Assembly (NCBI RefSeq): GCF_030068475.1
Contig: NZ_JAQOSP010000150.1
Location: forward strand, 1 to 60,260
Length of the DNA: 60,260 nucleotides
DNA from: Roseofilum acuticapitatum BLCC-M154
GTDB lineage: Bacteria > Cyanobacteriota > Cyanobacteriia > Cyanobacteriales > Desertifilaceae
Reading direction: 5' to 3'
The translations under genes and the position numbers were made by a program. Below, in pieces: positions 1 through 8,919 of this stretch (the first letter of the stretch is position 1; each line of letters opens with the position of its first letter). The notes under the pieces were generated by a model. That model did no database searches and was not told the DNA's origin. It saw only the letters and a list, made by a program, of their open reading frames with translations.

Positions 1-40
1 AAAAGTCCCCCTTTTTAAGGGGGATTTAGGGGGATCTGTC
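1..40. repeat. Dispersed palindromic repeat (C5T5AAG5 type)
   Basis: A short inverted repeat with core CCCCCTTTTTAAGGGGG, followed by GATTTAGGGGGATCT. A near-identical stretch lies at 37806-37839, so this is an interspersed repeat and not a gene-specific terminator. No coding function is seen. Confidence 0.7.
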
Positions 41-71
41 TGGCTATACCTCACAAGATCGCGAAGTGCTG

Positions 72-152
72 TATCAAAGAATTCGAGGAGTGCGGGCATC
101 TTGCCCGCTTCTTAACAAATTTTCATGTCCGCTTGCGGAAAGCGGACTTGAT
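72..152. repeat. Partial copy of the ATCAAGTCCG MITE-like element
   Basis: This carries the inner hairpin GCGGGCATCTTGCCCGC, the small palindrome TCCGCTTGCGGA, and the right terminal repeat CGGACTTGAT ending at 152. It matches the right two-fifths of the complete element at 33428-33570. The left part with the GGGAGCA hairpin is missing. It sits 8 bp beyond the stop codon of the adjacent permease gene. Confidence 0.75.
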
Positions 153-160
153 ATTAATCC

Positions 161-1942
161 CTATAAACCATAGATAAAAGTAATCAACAAGGGAACCGTA
201 AACATCATTAATATACTCAAGGGTGCGCCCACTTTAGTAAAATCAAAAAACTTATAGCCTCCCGGACTATATACCATAGCATTCGTTTGATATCCAATCG
301 GAGTCATAAAGCTATTAGAAGCAGCGAAAGTGACCGCATACATAAAGGCATAGGGGTTTAAGCCTAGGGTTTTAGACACTTCGACCGCAATAGGTAACAT
401 CAGAATCACTGAGGCATTATTGGAAAGAATTTCAGTAAGGAGTGAAGTAATGATAAAGAAGAATAAAAGTATCCAATAACCCGATAAATGCCCTCCTAAA
501 CTAATTAAATTTTCTGCTAACCATTGAGTTGCACCTGATTTAGTCATAGCTATACCGAGGGGAATCAAACCGGCTAAAAGGAAAATGACATCCCAGCGCA
601 CCGCACCATAAATTTCCCCTGGTTTTAAGCATCCCGTTACAATCATTAAGACTACACCAGTTAAAGCACTCACCAAGATCGGCACAATATTAAAAGCAGC
701 TAACAAGATGACTCCCACGGTAATTGCCAGAGCTATTTTAGCTTTTTTGCGTCTGACAATACTGACTTTTTTTTCTTCTAAAACCAGCAATTCGCGGGTA
801 GTTTGTAGCCCGACAAAGCTCTGTTTTGGCCCTTGAACTAAGAGCAAGTCACCAAACTTAAGAGGAATTTTTCCCAGCCGTCCTTGGACTAATTCGGAAC
901 CTCTTCTAATGGCTAAAACTGTAGCATTGTAGCGTTGTCTAAATCTCAGGTCTTTTAAGGTGGTTCCAATTAATCTAGAATTGGATAAAATCAAAACTTC
1001 AGCAATTTTTTCTTCTCCAGAAGCGAGGACTTCTTCTAGGGGTTTTTCTTGAAATTTGACATCAGCTAAAATTTCGAGTCCATTGGATTCTCTAATTTTG
1101 AGTAATTCTTCGCGGCTGCTGCGAATCACGAGAATATCTCCAGCATTTAAGACTTTATCAGCTAGAGGTTGGGAAAAGCGTTGTTTATCACGAATAATTT
1201 CCAGAACATCTAAGTCAAATTTACGCTGAATTTTGGTTTGTTGTAATGTTTTACCAATCAAGCTTGAACGAGGACTAATGACCACTTCACTTACATAGTC
1301 TTTGAGGTTATAGTCTTGTCCTATAAGGTCATTTTCATGATTGGGGAGTAATTTTGGAGCGACTAAGGAGAGATAGGTTAAACCAATAATAAAGACCATT
1401 AAGCCCAATTTAGTAAATTGAAATACTGAAAATTCACCATAGCCGAGTTGGGCAGATACCCCACTGGCGAGGATATTGGTTGATGTGCCAATTAGGGTGA
1501 TTAATCCGCCTAAGATGGTCGAATAGGATAGGGGGATGAGGAGTTTACTGGGGGAGATTTTTTTGCGTTTACTCCACTCTTCGATAATGGGGAGAAAGAT
1601 GGCGACAATGGCAGTATTATTAATGAATCCGGAGATGGGGCCAACAATGGAACCCATGACAAAGATTTGCTGTGAGGGATGATTGCCTGCCCAACGAAGT
1701 ATCCAGTTGCGAACGACTTGAATCACTCCGGTTTTAGTAATTCCTGCACTGAGGATAAACATGGCCATGACGGTGATGGTGGCAGAGTTACTAAAGCCAG
1801 AAACTCCTTCTTCAGGAGTCACTAAACCCAGTAACATTAAGGCAATGGCAATGGAGAGGGCAGTAATATCCGCAGGAAGCCATTCAGTAATGAAAGAAAT
1901 TAAACCAAGAACAACAACGGTCAGGGTGAGAATGATGGGCAT
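161..1942 (-). CDS. SLC13-type anion permease with two TrkA-C domains
   Basis: A 593-aa inner-membrane permease of the SLC13/DASS (ArsB-NhaD) type, expected to move dicarboxylate, sulfate or a similar anion with sodium or protons. Hydrophobic segments occupy about residues 1-200 and 405-593. The hydrophilic middle, about 210-390, holds two RCK/TrkA-C-like modules, each with an 'IGKTLQ' or 'IGTTLKDL' start and a 'G D I L V/ G D L L L V' end. The 'NNTAIVAIFLPI' and 'SNNASVILMLPIA' helices are the paired signature loops of the family. The substrate cannot be read from the sequence; sulfate is common for cyanobacterial relatives. The gene stands alone on the minus strand. Confidence 0.85.
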   Translation of the reverse strand: MPIILTLTVVVLGLISFITEWLPADITALSIAIALMLLGLVTPEEGVSGFSNSATITVMAMFILSAGITKTGVIQVVRNWILRWAGNHPSQQIFVMGSIVGPISGFINNTAIVAIFLPIIEEWSKRKKISPSKLLIPLSYSTILGGLITLIGTSTNILASGVSAQLGYGEFSVFQFTKLGLMVFIIGLTYLSLVAPKLLPNHENDLIGQDYNLKDYVSEVVISPRSSLIGKTLQQTKIQRKFDLDVLEIIRDKQRFSQPLADKVLNAGDILVIRSSREELLKIRESNGLEILADVKFQEKPLEEVLASGEEKIAEVLILSNSRLIGTTLKDLRFRQRYNATVLAIRRGSELVQGRLGKIPLKFGDLLLVQGPKQSFVGLQTTRELLVLEEKKVSIVRRKKAKIALAITVGVILLAAFNIVPILVSALTGVVLMIVTGCLKPGEIYGAVRWDVIFLLAGLIPLGIAMTKSGATQWLAENLISLGGHLSGYWILLFFFIITSLLTEILSNNASVILMLPIAVEVSKTLGLNPYAFMYAVTFAASNSFMTPIGYQTNAMVYSPGGYKFFDFTKVGAPLSILMMFTVPLLITFIYGL

Positions 1943-2009
1943 AGTTGGGAATAGCTAGTTTAGAACAGAATACAGAATAATGTAGATGCTTTTCCCTGAC
2001 GATTGTTGA

Positions 2010-2405
2010 TTATGGGGTGGGGAGTTCTAGTTCTTGTAATTGGGTGATATGTTGGGGGCAAAGGGTGACGACGGCGGCGGCAATTACTTTACCACTGAAT
2101 AATCCGATCGCCTGTGCTTGTTCTGTGGTGATGCCATCTGCAACGAGTTGTTGAGCAACAGTATTAATCTGCTCTTCTAGGGTTTGTCCGGAGTTGAGGG
2201 CGCTGCATGTTTGTTGGGCTAGGGCGATCGCCTTTTTTTCGCCGATCGCCTGATAAGTTTGAGCTTCTAGGGGAGTTAACAGGGTGGGAAGGAAGTCTTC
2301 AAAACCGGGAGATTGGGGAATGGGAAGTTGGGCACTGACTGGGGAGATGAGGTTGAGGAGCAGAGGGGTTAGTCCGATCCAGGAAAGCTTAGAGATTAAG
2401 GACAT
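2010..2405 (-). CDS. Small secreted protein, DUF732-like
   Basis: A 131-aa product when started at the ATG ending at 2405. This start gives a clean signal peptide (hydrophobic 'LTPLLLNLIS' then 'PVSAQ'). A longer start at 2489 would overlap the upstream gene and bury the signal. The mature part has two cysteines, in 'QQTCSALNSG' and 'VTLCPQH', spaced as in DUF732-type small exported proteins. It was probably exported to the periplasm or cell surface. Function is unknown. It lies just downstream of the 658-aa gene on the same strand and may be co-transcribed. Confidence 0.6.
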   Translation of the reverse strand: MSLISKLSWIGLTPLLLNLISPVSAQLPIPQSPGFEDFLPTLLTPLEAQTYQAIGEKKAIALAQQTCSALNSGQTLEEQINTVAQQLVADGITTEQAQAIGLFSGKVIAAAVVTLCPQHITQLQELELPTP

Positions 2406-2469
2406 GGGAAGATAGACCCGATAAGAGTTTAGCGTTTTTTCTAGTTTAGCAAGAGCCTCTGGAATTGCC

Positions 2470-4446
2470 CTAGGATTCGAGTTCCTCAAATGTCACTTCC
2501 CGGAAGTTGGGGGGAATAATCAGGCGGCGGAAACTGGTTTTATGGCTTTCCCGTTGGGTGAGCAGTTCAACGGCGATCGCCTCAAATTGGATTTCCATGG
2601 CTCCTTTGGGGACAGTAAAGTTAAACATGATACTGCGAGAGTTATGGCCATCAGGAACCAGATCGACGATCCAATGGGGTTCATCTAAGAGGGTACGGGT
2701 TTGGGCATCGACTAACCAGTATTTAATGTGGATATGGGGCGATCGGGTGGCTAAAGAGGCTTTGATGGGAATGATTTCTTCGGCGATCCAATCTCGCTCT
2801 GGTGCTTCCACCATGGGAATGGGCACGGGAGGGAGAAATGAGGGGGGTTCTGACTCAGATGGTGCTTCTGGAGTCTGAGGGAGATCCAACTGGTGATCGC
2901 CTCGATCTAAGACAATTTCTTGGGATTCGGCTGCTGGTGCGAGGAGTAAGGGAAAACGGGGGGTTTCTTCTAAGCGATCGGTGGAGTCATCTTCCTCTTC
3001 TACGAGTTCCCCCTCAATCACATCATCGTCCTCTTCCTCATCTGCGTCTGTATTATCTTCAACCCAATCTTCTGCATCTTTGGCTAGATCGTTGAGTCGC
3101 TCGCTAAATTTATCTTGCAGGTGGAGGGAATGGAAGGCTTCATCCACGGGGGAAAGGGGGGATGACTCCGGGGATTCCGGTTGCTCCTCCTGGGGTTGGC
3201 GGTTGAGCTTCAGGGGCGGTAAAGTCAGATTGAGCTTGGGTTTGGGGGGTTCAGAAGAGGGGGGAAGCTGGGGTAAATTGGGATCGGGTGGGGGTTGGAT
3301 TCCGTTCAGGGAGGGTAATTGTAGATATTTGACTTTGGGAGAGTCGGAGGGGGGAAAGAGTTGGGGAGGAAGGGAGGGGGATACGGAGGGTTCCCAGGGG
3401 CGATCGGTTTCTGCTGGGGAGGTTTTGGCGATGTTAAACAGATCGAGGTTGACGGAGGGGGGTTTGACTGGGGGAGGTGGGGGGATGGGATCGCCGGTGA
3501 GGGGGAAGGGTAGGATGGTGGGTTTAGGGGTTTCTTCGGTTTCTCGGCGATCGGTGATGGCAGCCATCAGTTGTTGCAAGCCCATGGTAATACTAAATTG
3601 GGTTTCTGTCAGGGGAGTTGGGGGGGTAGGTGTTCCTTGAGCGGGAAGAGCGGGAGTTGCCCAGGAGTCAAAGAGTTGAGCTTGTCCGAGGATAAAGCAT
3701 AGGGAGGTTAAGGGGGGTAGTTTAAAGCTGTATTCAAAGGGAACGGGAAGGCTGTGTAGAATAAGCTGGTGTTTGAGTTCTTGTAGGGTTTCTAGGTTTT
3801 GGGGGTTTTTGAGGGCGATCGCCAGTTGCAAACCAATGGGTTGGGGGAAGGTTTGGGGGCGATCGCCGCGCAACTGTCCGGTGAGGGTAATGGGGGCATT
3901 ATTTTCAGCAACAACCATGGTGCGATCGAGGATCAGTTCCAGGGAGGATAGATCGACGCTTTCCCAGGATGAGGAGGTTTCTAATACTGGGCTAGGTTTG
4001 GGTTTAGGTCGTTCTGGGGGGGGAGGAACGTCAAAGAAGCTACTATCATAGTCTTCTGGTTTTTGTAGCCCATCCTCCTCTATTTCTGGTTCTGTTTCAT
4101 CGGGTTCTGGAGCTAAACATAAGGATTCTAGGGATACCTGATAGGTTTGGTTGGGCTGGTTTTCGGGATGGGCAATACAAGCAATTTCCCACAATCCCGG
4201 TTTTAGGTAAGTATAGGGAAAGACAACCATCAGCCCTTCTTTGTTGGTTTGGTGCTGACGGGTTTGAACTTGGGGAGGGGATGAGGGTTGGAGTTGGTAG
4301 CTGAGGTGAATGGCGATCGCCGTTTGCGGATAGGGAGAGCGAAGCACCAAACGATATTGCCCCTCTAAGACTTCTACCCTAGGGGGTTCTAGGGGTAACC
4401 AGGCGCGATCGCCTTCTTTTTGAATCAGAAATTCCCAGGCTTTCAT
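2470..4446 (-). CDS. Acidic proline-rich hypothetical protein
   Basis: A 658-aa protein I do not recognise by function. It has three zones. The N-terminal 110 residues look like a beta-rich domain ('YRLVLRSPYPQTAIAIHLSYQL'). A long low-complexity middle, about 120-560, is rich in proline, glutamate and aspartate, with runs such as 'PPPPPVKPP' and 'DADEEEDDDVIEGELVEEEDD'. A C-terminal domain, about 575-655, is compact ('IHIKYWLVDAQTRTLLDEP'). No signal peptide or membrane helix is evident, so it is probably cytoplasmic. The layout of two folded ends and a disordered acidic tether suggests a scaffold or adaptor, but that is inference only. Confidence 0.65.
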   Translation of the reverse strand: MKAWEFLIQKEGDRAWLPLEPPRVEVLEGQYRLVLRSPYPQTAIAIHLSYQLQPSSPPQVQTRQHQTNKEGLMVVFPYTYLKPGLWEIACIAHPENQPNQTYQVSLESLCLAPEPDETEPEIEEDGLQKPEDYDSSFFDVPPPPERPKPKPSPVLETSSSWESVDLSSLELILDRTMVVAENNAPITLTGQLRGDRPQTFPQPIGLQLAIALKNPQNLETLQELKHQLILHSLPVPFEYSFKLPPLTSLCFILGQAQLFDSWATPALPAQGTPTPPTPLTETQFSITMGLQQLMAAITDRRETEETPKPTILPFPLTGDPIPPPPPVKPPSVNLDLFNIAKTSPAETDRPWEPSVSPSLPPQLFPPSDSPKVKYLQLPSLNGIQPPPDPNLPQLPPSSEPPKPKLNLTLPPLKLNRQPQEEQPESPESSPLSPVDEAFHSLHLQDKFSERLNDLAKDAEDWVEDNTDADEEEDDDVIEGELVEEEDDSTDRLEETPRFPLLLAPAAESQEIVLDRGDHQLDLPQTPEAPSESEPPSFLPPVPIPMVEAPERDWIAEEIIPIKASLATRSPHIHIKYWLVDAQTRTLLDEPHWIVDLVPDGHNSRSIMFNFTVPKGAMEIQFEAIAVELLTQRESHKTSFRRLIIPPNFREVTFEELES

Positions 4447-4565
4447 GGTTGCTGGCTTGGAGGAGTACCCATGACGGTTTGCAAATTACGTCCGATCCTA
4501 ACTTAATTAGGGGCTTCTTGGGCTAGGGAGTTGGCAGATCGGGCTTCTGGATGGGCAAGAGTTCT

Positions 4566-5204
4566 TTAAGTCTTGACAAATTTCACATGATTAATCGTAC
4601 CATCTTCCTTGAGCGATTTAATTTCTACAGTTACTTTGCCACTGTCAGAAATGTCATTAAAGTTTTTCGGTTCTTTTTCTTCATAAAAAATTCCGGCAAT
4701 TTCGTACTTGACTTTGTTGCCCTTTTTCTTTTCAACAACACTAGCCTTTATTTGCTTACCTACCTCTAGTGTAATCTGATCTCGGAACTGTTCTAACTTT
4801 TCTTGACGTACCTGTTGTTTATCAGAAGGAATATCATTGGAAATGGGAGCTTTTTCGCCAATGGGAGTCTTTTTGTAATACTGCATCAATCGAGCCGCCC
4901 AGCCTAAAATGTTCAGCATGACGGCTATATCATCCTGATAATCTTTAAGATGCTTTTGGCAAGTTTGAGCAATACTTTTAAAATATTGTTGGGTTTTTCC
5001 ACTACGGGCAATCGTATTGCCATGACGATCCAATGTCTTCAAATAGTCAAAGAATTTTTTGCCAGCATCTGCGCGATCGCTGTAGACGCGAAGATAGGAG
5101 AGGGTTTTGCGAAATTCATTATGATCAGTATCATCACGTACCAGTTGATCGGCGATCGCCTCAGCTACTTGCCATTGAGTCGGGGTTAAATCTGCTGTTT
5201 TCAT
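4566..5204 (-). CDS. Unrecognised last gene of the type III-D CRISPR operon
   Basis: A 212-aa protein started at the ATG 5204-5202. This overlaps the upstream Cas7 stop as TGATG, which strongly supports translational coupling and this start over one 39 bp upstream. The N-terminal 125 residues look helical and basic ('KKFFDYLKTLDRHGNTIA'); the last 60 look beta-rich ('GKVTVEIKSLKEDGTINHVK'). I see no RAMP glycine-rich loop, HD, nuclease or CARF motif. Operon position argues for a complex subunit or regulator. Subtype III-D loci are known to carry an uncharacterised all1473-like gene; this could be its counterpart, but I cannot test that here. Confidence 0.75.
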   Translation of the reverse strand: MKTADLTPTQWQVAEAIADQLVRDDTDHNEFRKTLSYLRVYSDRADAGKKFFDYLKTLDRHGNTIARSGKTQQYFKSIAQTCQKHLKDYQDDIAVMLNILGWAARLMQYYKKTPIGEKAPISNDIPSDKQQVRQEKLEQFRDQITLEVGKQIKASVVEKKKGNKVKYEIAGIFYEEKEPKNFNDISDSGKVTVEIKSLKEDGTINHVKFVKT

Positions 5205-6223
5205 CAGTAACTCTCCTCTGGTGCATGGTAATTTGTTGGCCATTTCAGGATCTGAGCCAGTTTTTCAAGTTGTTGTTTTTCAATCAAGCTATCATGAGCT
5301 GCTGTTAATGCCTGATTCACTAAATCCTGTCGCGCTTGATCGGTGAGGCGATCGCTGTCCGAAATAGTATACTGATGGTATCGCTGTTTCCAATTTTCAG
5401 GCTGTTCTAGGGCTTCAATTTCAACCTTCATTGTACCCATGCCAACGGGTTTACCACCACCGACTTTAAGGGCGATCGCATAGTTGGGATCTTGACCAAG
5501 AGAAACTAATAGCGTCCCAAACTGAGCGAAGGATAAATTCTTAAATTGGAGAGTTGTTTTAAACTGATACTCAGTTCCTGCCTGCTGGACTGAAACACCA
5601 CCCTTACTCACAGCCTCCACTGCATTATAGTAAAATTTTCGTCCAATAGCTTTCCCATTTTTAAAGTAAGCTTTTCGCTTATCAGAAGGAGCATAAAGTG
5701 ACCGCATAGAACCAGTAACTGGCTTCACTTGTTCGCAAATAGCATCAGTAAAGTGAATTAAGCCTTGCCAATTCAATGCACCAAAAACAAGACTAGCTGG
5801 ACAAAGTTGATCTTTTTTTCGGCAAGGTAGCCGATCTGGAGGCATCTTATCTTTATCGCTAACTACTGCAAGGGTACTGTTAGTAATTGCCTCATAAATA
5901 GAGCGCACAACCCCTTTAAAAGAACTGCCAGGAATAATCAGTTTTTGTTGCTGTCCTTGAGTCATGGTTTGAATGAGTGGCGCACGCTCACCAATATCTG
6001 TTCCCATCACTAAAATTCCAGTGGATATATGCACAGGAGTTTTCACCGTTAGCCTTAAAGTGAGCTTACCATGCAGAAGATCTTTGCAGTAGCGATCGTG
6101 TCCCACCGGAGGCTTAAGATCCGGTTTTTTTGCGGGAAATGGCACTAGATCGTAGGGTTTTGATCCAGAATTCTGAGGATCGGGTTTTTTAGGTAGGATG
6201 GGTCGATTAGGTGGGTTAGGCAT
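5204..6223 (-). CDS. cas7: Cas7-family RAMP, predicted non-cleaving backbone subunit
   Basis: A 339-aa RAMP protein of the type III effector backbone, expected to bind crRNA in the cytoplasm. After a proline-rich N-terminus of about 50 residues comes the RAMP fold: 'IIPGSSFKGVVRSIYE', a Cys-containing 'CRKKDQLCPASLVFG' segment, and the glycine-rich loop 'VGGGKPVGMGTMKV'. Where the other Cas7 proteins have Asp before the P-(V/I/L)-(I/V) strand, this one reads 'GERAPLIQT', with Arg in place of the presumed target-cleaving Asp. It is therefore probably structural. It lies 6 bp after the Csx19-like gene and overlaps the next gene by one base. Confidence 0.85.
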   Translation of the reverse strand: MPNPPNRPILPKKPDPQNSGSKPYDLVPFPAKKPDLKPPVGHDRYCKDLLHGKLTLRLTVKTPVHISTGILVMGTDIGERAPLIQTMTQGQQQKLIIPGSSFKGVVRSIYEAITNSTLAVVSDKDKMPPDRLPCRKKDQLCPASLVFGALNWQGLIHFTDAICEQVKPVTGSMRSLYAPSDKRKAYFKNGKAIGRKFYYNAVEAVSKGGVSVQQAGTEYQFKTTLQFKNLSFAQFGTLLVSLGQDPNYAIALKVGGGKPVGMGTMKVEIEALEQPENWKQRYHQYTISDSDRLTDQARQDLVNQALTAAHDSLIEKQQLEKLAQILKWPTNYHAPEESY

Positions 6224-6229
6224 AACTTT

Positions 6230-6658
6230 TTAAAGAATAGTAAGGGCGACAAAGTGAACCGTAGAAGTTTCTACATCAATAAAGTAACGCTGACCCAGAT
6301 TAATCGGTTGATGGTGAATTTTCTTGGGAAAGCGAGTCTCATTTTTGCGGTAGAGATGGGCAGGTTGAATCTTGGTTAACCAAGTTTTACCGAGAGGCTG
6401 AAAATTTTCATGTATCCCGTCTTCATTCAATAATAATAGGCTAAAACTTTCTCCTTGTTTTTGCCAGCGAAGTTCTTTGTGGTCATCAAATATTTGACCC
6501 TCTGGACTGGGAAAATCTACAGGTAAACTCTGGCAAAAGCCACTGACTTGGTGAGGCCACCTGAGAAAGAAATAAGACTTTTCTGTTTTGAGCGATTCTA
6601 GGAGCGATCGCAATTCCTCTGCTGAATCAACAGTATAAGTTCCTACAAATGCGCTCAT
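6230..6658 (-). CDS. Csx19-like type III-D subunit (tentative)
   Basis: A 142-aa protein whose ATG overlaps the upstream Cas7 stop (ATGA). Size, acidic-aromatic composition and the 'DDHKELRWQKQGESFSLLLLNEDG' block (an ELRW-type beta hairpin) fit Csx19, a small subunit typical of type III-D complexes, here slightly shorter than usual. I see no glycine-rich RAMP loop and no catalytic motif. The assignment rests on operon position plus weak resemblance; it could be another small effector-associated protein. It probably acts as part of the ribonucleoprotein complex. Confidence 0.55.
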   Translation of the reverse strand: MSAFVGTYTVDSAEELRSLLESLKTEKSYFFLRWPHQVSGFCQSLPVDFPSPEGQIFDDHKELRWQKQGESFSLLLLNEDGIHENFQPLGKTWLTKIQPAHLYRKNETRFPKKIHHQPINLGQRYFIDVETSTVHFVALTIL

Positions 6659-7602
6659 GCTTCCCCCCCCAAAAGCTTACTCCATGCCTTCACTGACCGT
6701 ATAAATAAATCTTTAACCTGTTCTGCTCCTGACCAGGTAAGTTTCACCCCAAATCCAAATTCCATCAGCGATCCAGCTACAGGTGTTGGTTGGCGATCGG
6801 GTTGATAAAATCCGTATTTATTAGCTTCATCAGTATCTAAAAATTCTCCAGCTCCCAATAACATCGTTTTATCCCATTGCCGATTTGCACCGATTGCCTT
6901 AATTTGTTCATTGTCTAAAATACAACCAGAATACTGAACAACTGCCTGATTAAAAGCCACTTTAACTAATCCCATCCCGCGAGACTTAGCATAACCCAAA
7001 CCAAACCATCCATCATCCAGATCTCGCAATACCAAAGCGATCAATCCTAATTGTGCCAAAGTGAAGTTTTTGAGGTGAATTTTCGTGCGAAATTCACCAG
7101 CAGTACAGACTTCATAATTAAATGGCCCAACAGCAACAGAGCCAAATACTCGGTCAATTGCTACCCCATTGCGTTCTTCTATTTTGAGTTGCTGGAAATT
7201 GATAGGATAAGCATCTTCAATCCGAACTCGACTGGCAATTTCCGTGCTGCCAAACATTTGATCGGTAAAACAGGATAATTTGTAAATTTCTGGTGCTGAT
7301 TTTTTACTGGGATATTCGTGGTTATCTTTAATCGGATCGTTCGCCCAAATTCCCTGGCCATTAGTGGGTCTTTTATCACTTCCCACTGTCCGCACAATCC
7401 GCTCCGCGTGGGCGCGAATGGCCCCTTTCAGCGAACTACCCGGCAGATAAATGGATCGTCTTCCCTGATAATAAGTATCCACAAATTCCATATCTGGTTT
7501 TGTGGGATCGGCTCCCTGTTTTCCTGACTTAATCAGGAGCGGGGCAGAGGGAGAAATATTCAGGTCAAGAATGCAGTGGTTGACATAGCGTTGGTGCATC
7601 AT
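6655..7602 (-). CDS. cas7: Cas7-family RAMP (Csm3-like)
   Basis: A 315-aa backbone RAMP. Motifs in order are 'YLPGSSLKGAIRAHAERIVR', 'QMFGSTEIASRVRIED', 'RNGVAIDRVFGSV' and the glycine-rich loop 'GLGYAKSRGMGLVKV'. An Asp lies ahead of the PGSS motif in 'KPDMEFVDT', in roughly the place of the Csm3 cleavage Asp, though the intervening loop is about three residues longer than in the neighbouring Cas7, so the assignment is less certain. The start at 7602 (Met-Met) follows a TTCTCC-complement ribosome binding site (GGAGAAA). There is a 7-bp gap from the upstream Cas7 and a 4-bp overlap with the downstream gene. Confidence 0.9.
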   Translation of the reverse strand: MMHQRYVNHCILDLNISPSAPLLIKSGKQGADPTKPDMEFVDTYYQGRRSIYLPGSSLKGAIRAHAERIVRTVGSDKRPTNGQGIWANDPIKDNHEYPSKKSAPEIYKLSCFTDQMFGSTEIASRVRIEDAYPINFQQLKIEERNGVAIDRVFGSVAVGPFNYEVCTAGEFRTKIHLKNFTLAQLGLIALVLRDLDDGWFGLGYAKSRGMGLVKVAFNQAVVQYSGCILDNEQIKAIGANRQWDKTMLLGAGEFLDTDEANKYGFYQPDRQPTPVAGSLMEFGFGVKLTWSGAEQVKDLFIRSVKAWSKLLGGEA

Positions 7603-7609
7603 TTTCTCC

Positions 7610-8467
7610 TTATGAATTAACTGGAGTGGAGGAAGATATTTTAGTTCTTAAGTGATTGATAAGCGCTTCAGTCCAAGTGGTTTTATACTCTTCAAAGCGT
7701 TCAGGTATTAGCTTGTAGTGATTATCTTTTTCATCATTGATTAATCGCTGGAGATAGGTGAGCAATTCCTGTGGATTATCTTGAGGATCGATCCAGCAAA
7801 CCTCTGAAATTTCTAATCGCACAACGCCTAACCCTCGCGATCGCCCGCCCCCCAGGGGAATTTGCTCGGTTTCTAACTGATGTAAGCCAATGATGAGTAA
7901 GCCTAATTCTAACTCTTCAGCATTTTCAACCACGGCTTTAAATTCAAAAGGCGTTCCCGCAGGAACAACTTGAAAATCATAGAGTTTGCCCTCAGCCGCA
8001 GTTCCTGTATCCCGATCTAGGCAAACACCATCCCGTTCTTGATATTGCCCGAACCAGGCATCAGAAATGACTGTTAAATCGCGAATTTGTAGTTTTCCTG
8101 CTATCCAAGGCGCACCAAATAGACAAGATACTAGATCGGTTTGATCGATCAATGCTACTGTTAAATCGGCATCATTAGTCGCCGTTTGCTTTTGATCTTT
8201 TAGCCAGCGTATCCAAGTCGATCCGGTAAGTTCGCTAGGCTCGATAGCTAGTTGAGGATCAATGGCACGTAAAAAGCTTTCTAGGCGCGATCGCAATGCT
8301 CCTTTAAAGCTTGAACCCGGAATAAAAGGTCTCCCTAGGGCATCTTTAATCACGGGCAAATCCGAACCGATAGGTTCACTCGATCGCCCTTTAGAAATTC
8401 GCAAAGCGGTGACAGTGGTCAGAGTTCCGGTAAGTTCTAGCCGGTTTTTGAAGACATCAAACATCAT
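7610..8467 (-). CDS. cas7: Cas7-family RAMP, Csm3-like with intact cleavage Asp
   Basis: A 285-aa RAMP with the clearest Csm3 signature in the operon. 'IGSDLPVIKD' aligns with the Csm3 segment that carries the known target-RNA-cleaving Asp (Asp33 in S. thermophilus Csm3). It is followed by 'FIPGSSFKGALRSRLE', 'CLFGAPWIAGKLQIRD', 'VCLDRDTGTAAEGKLYDF' and the glycine-rich loop 'LGGGRSRGLGVVRLEI'. It is predicted to cut target RNA between crRNA-paired segments. It starts 8 bp after the Cas11-like gene stop, as one of four Cas7-like subunits in the operon. Confidence 0.92.
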   Translation of the reverse strand: MMFDVFKNRLELTGTLTTVTALRISKGRSSEPIGSDLPVIKDALGRPFIPGSSFKGALRSRLESFLRAIDPQLAIEPSELTGSTWIRWLKDQKQTATNDADLTVALIDQTDLVSCLFGAPWIAGKLQIRDLTVISDAWFGQYQERDGVCLDRDTGTAAEGKLYDFQVVPAGTPFEFKAVVENAEELELGLLIIGLHQLETEQIPLGGGRSRGLGVVRLEISEVCWIDPQDNPQELLTYLQRLINDEKDNHYKLIPERFEEYKTTWTEALINHLRTKISSSTPVNS

Positions 8468-8475
8468 GGGTTACC

Positions 8476-8919
8476 TCAGTTATTTTTTAGTTTATTTTCT
8501 TTCTTATTAAGGTATACTAAGCGGCGAGAACCATAGCCAAGATAGCGCCGAATGAGTTCAATATGGATCGCTTTTTCATCGCTACTTCCTGCTTTTTGCT
8601 CAATTTCTCTTGCTTTAGATTTCAACCGATCATCAATATCAGTAATAATGCGTTCAGCCAATGAACCTTCTCCACACCCCCATTTGTCATCTCTACCTAC
8701 TTGATAGCGGAGAAAATTCTTAATCACTTCTGAACTGGTCGTTGTTTCTGATACTCGAAGCAAGTTGCGAAATTGAGCCTCTTCTAGTTTCTTCTGTCCT
8801 GTTTTAGGATAGTTTGTGCTTCTTAAAGCCTCTTCAATCCAACAAACCAATTCATCCTCAGCTTCACGGATACCTTTTTGTACTTGTAGTTCAATCCGTT
8901 GTTTTGGGTCAACACTCAT
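8476..8919 (-). CDS. cas11: Cas11-like small subunit (Csm2-like)
   Basis: A 147-aa, apparently all-helical, charged protein with no RAMP motif. It lies between csx10 and a Cas7, where type III-D operons carry the small subunit. The segment 'EEAQFRNLLRVSE' then 'VIKNFLRYQVGRDDKWG' resembles the central helices of Csm2/Cas11 proteins. The role would be to line the inner face of the complex along the target RNA. The ATG at 8919 overlaps the csx10 stop by 4 bp (ATGA), fixing the start. The identity is from size, position and a short motif only. Confidence 0.7.
   Translation of the reverse strand: MSVDPKQRIELQVQKGIREAEDELVCWIEEALRSTNYPKTGQKKLEEAQFRNLLRVSETTTSSEVIKNFLRYQVGRDDKWGCGEGSLAERIITDIDDRLKSKAREIEQKAGSSDEKAIHIELIRRYLGYGSRRLVYLNKKENKLKNN

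Noticed and set aside
2981-3640. Serine-rich plus-strand reading frame of 219 codons
   Set aside because: It is antisense to the acidic/proline-rich middle of the 658-aa gene; the serine runs are complements of Asp/Glu codons.
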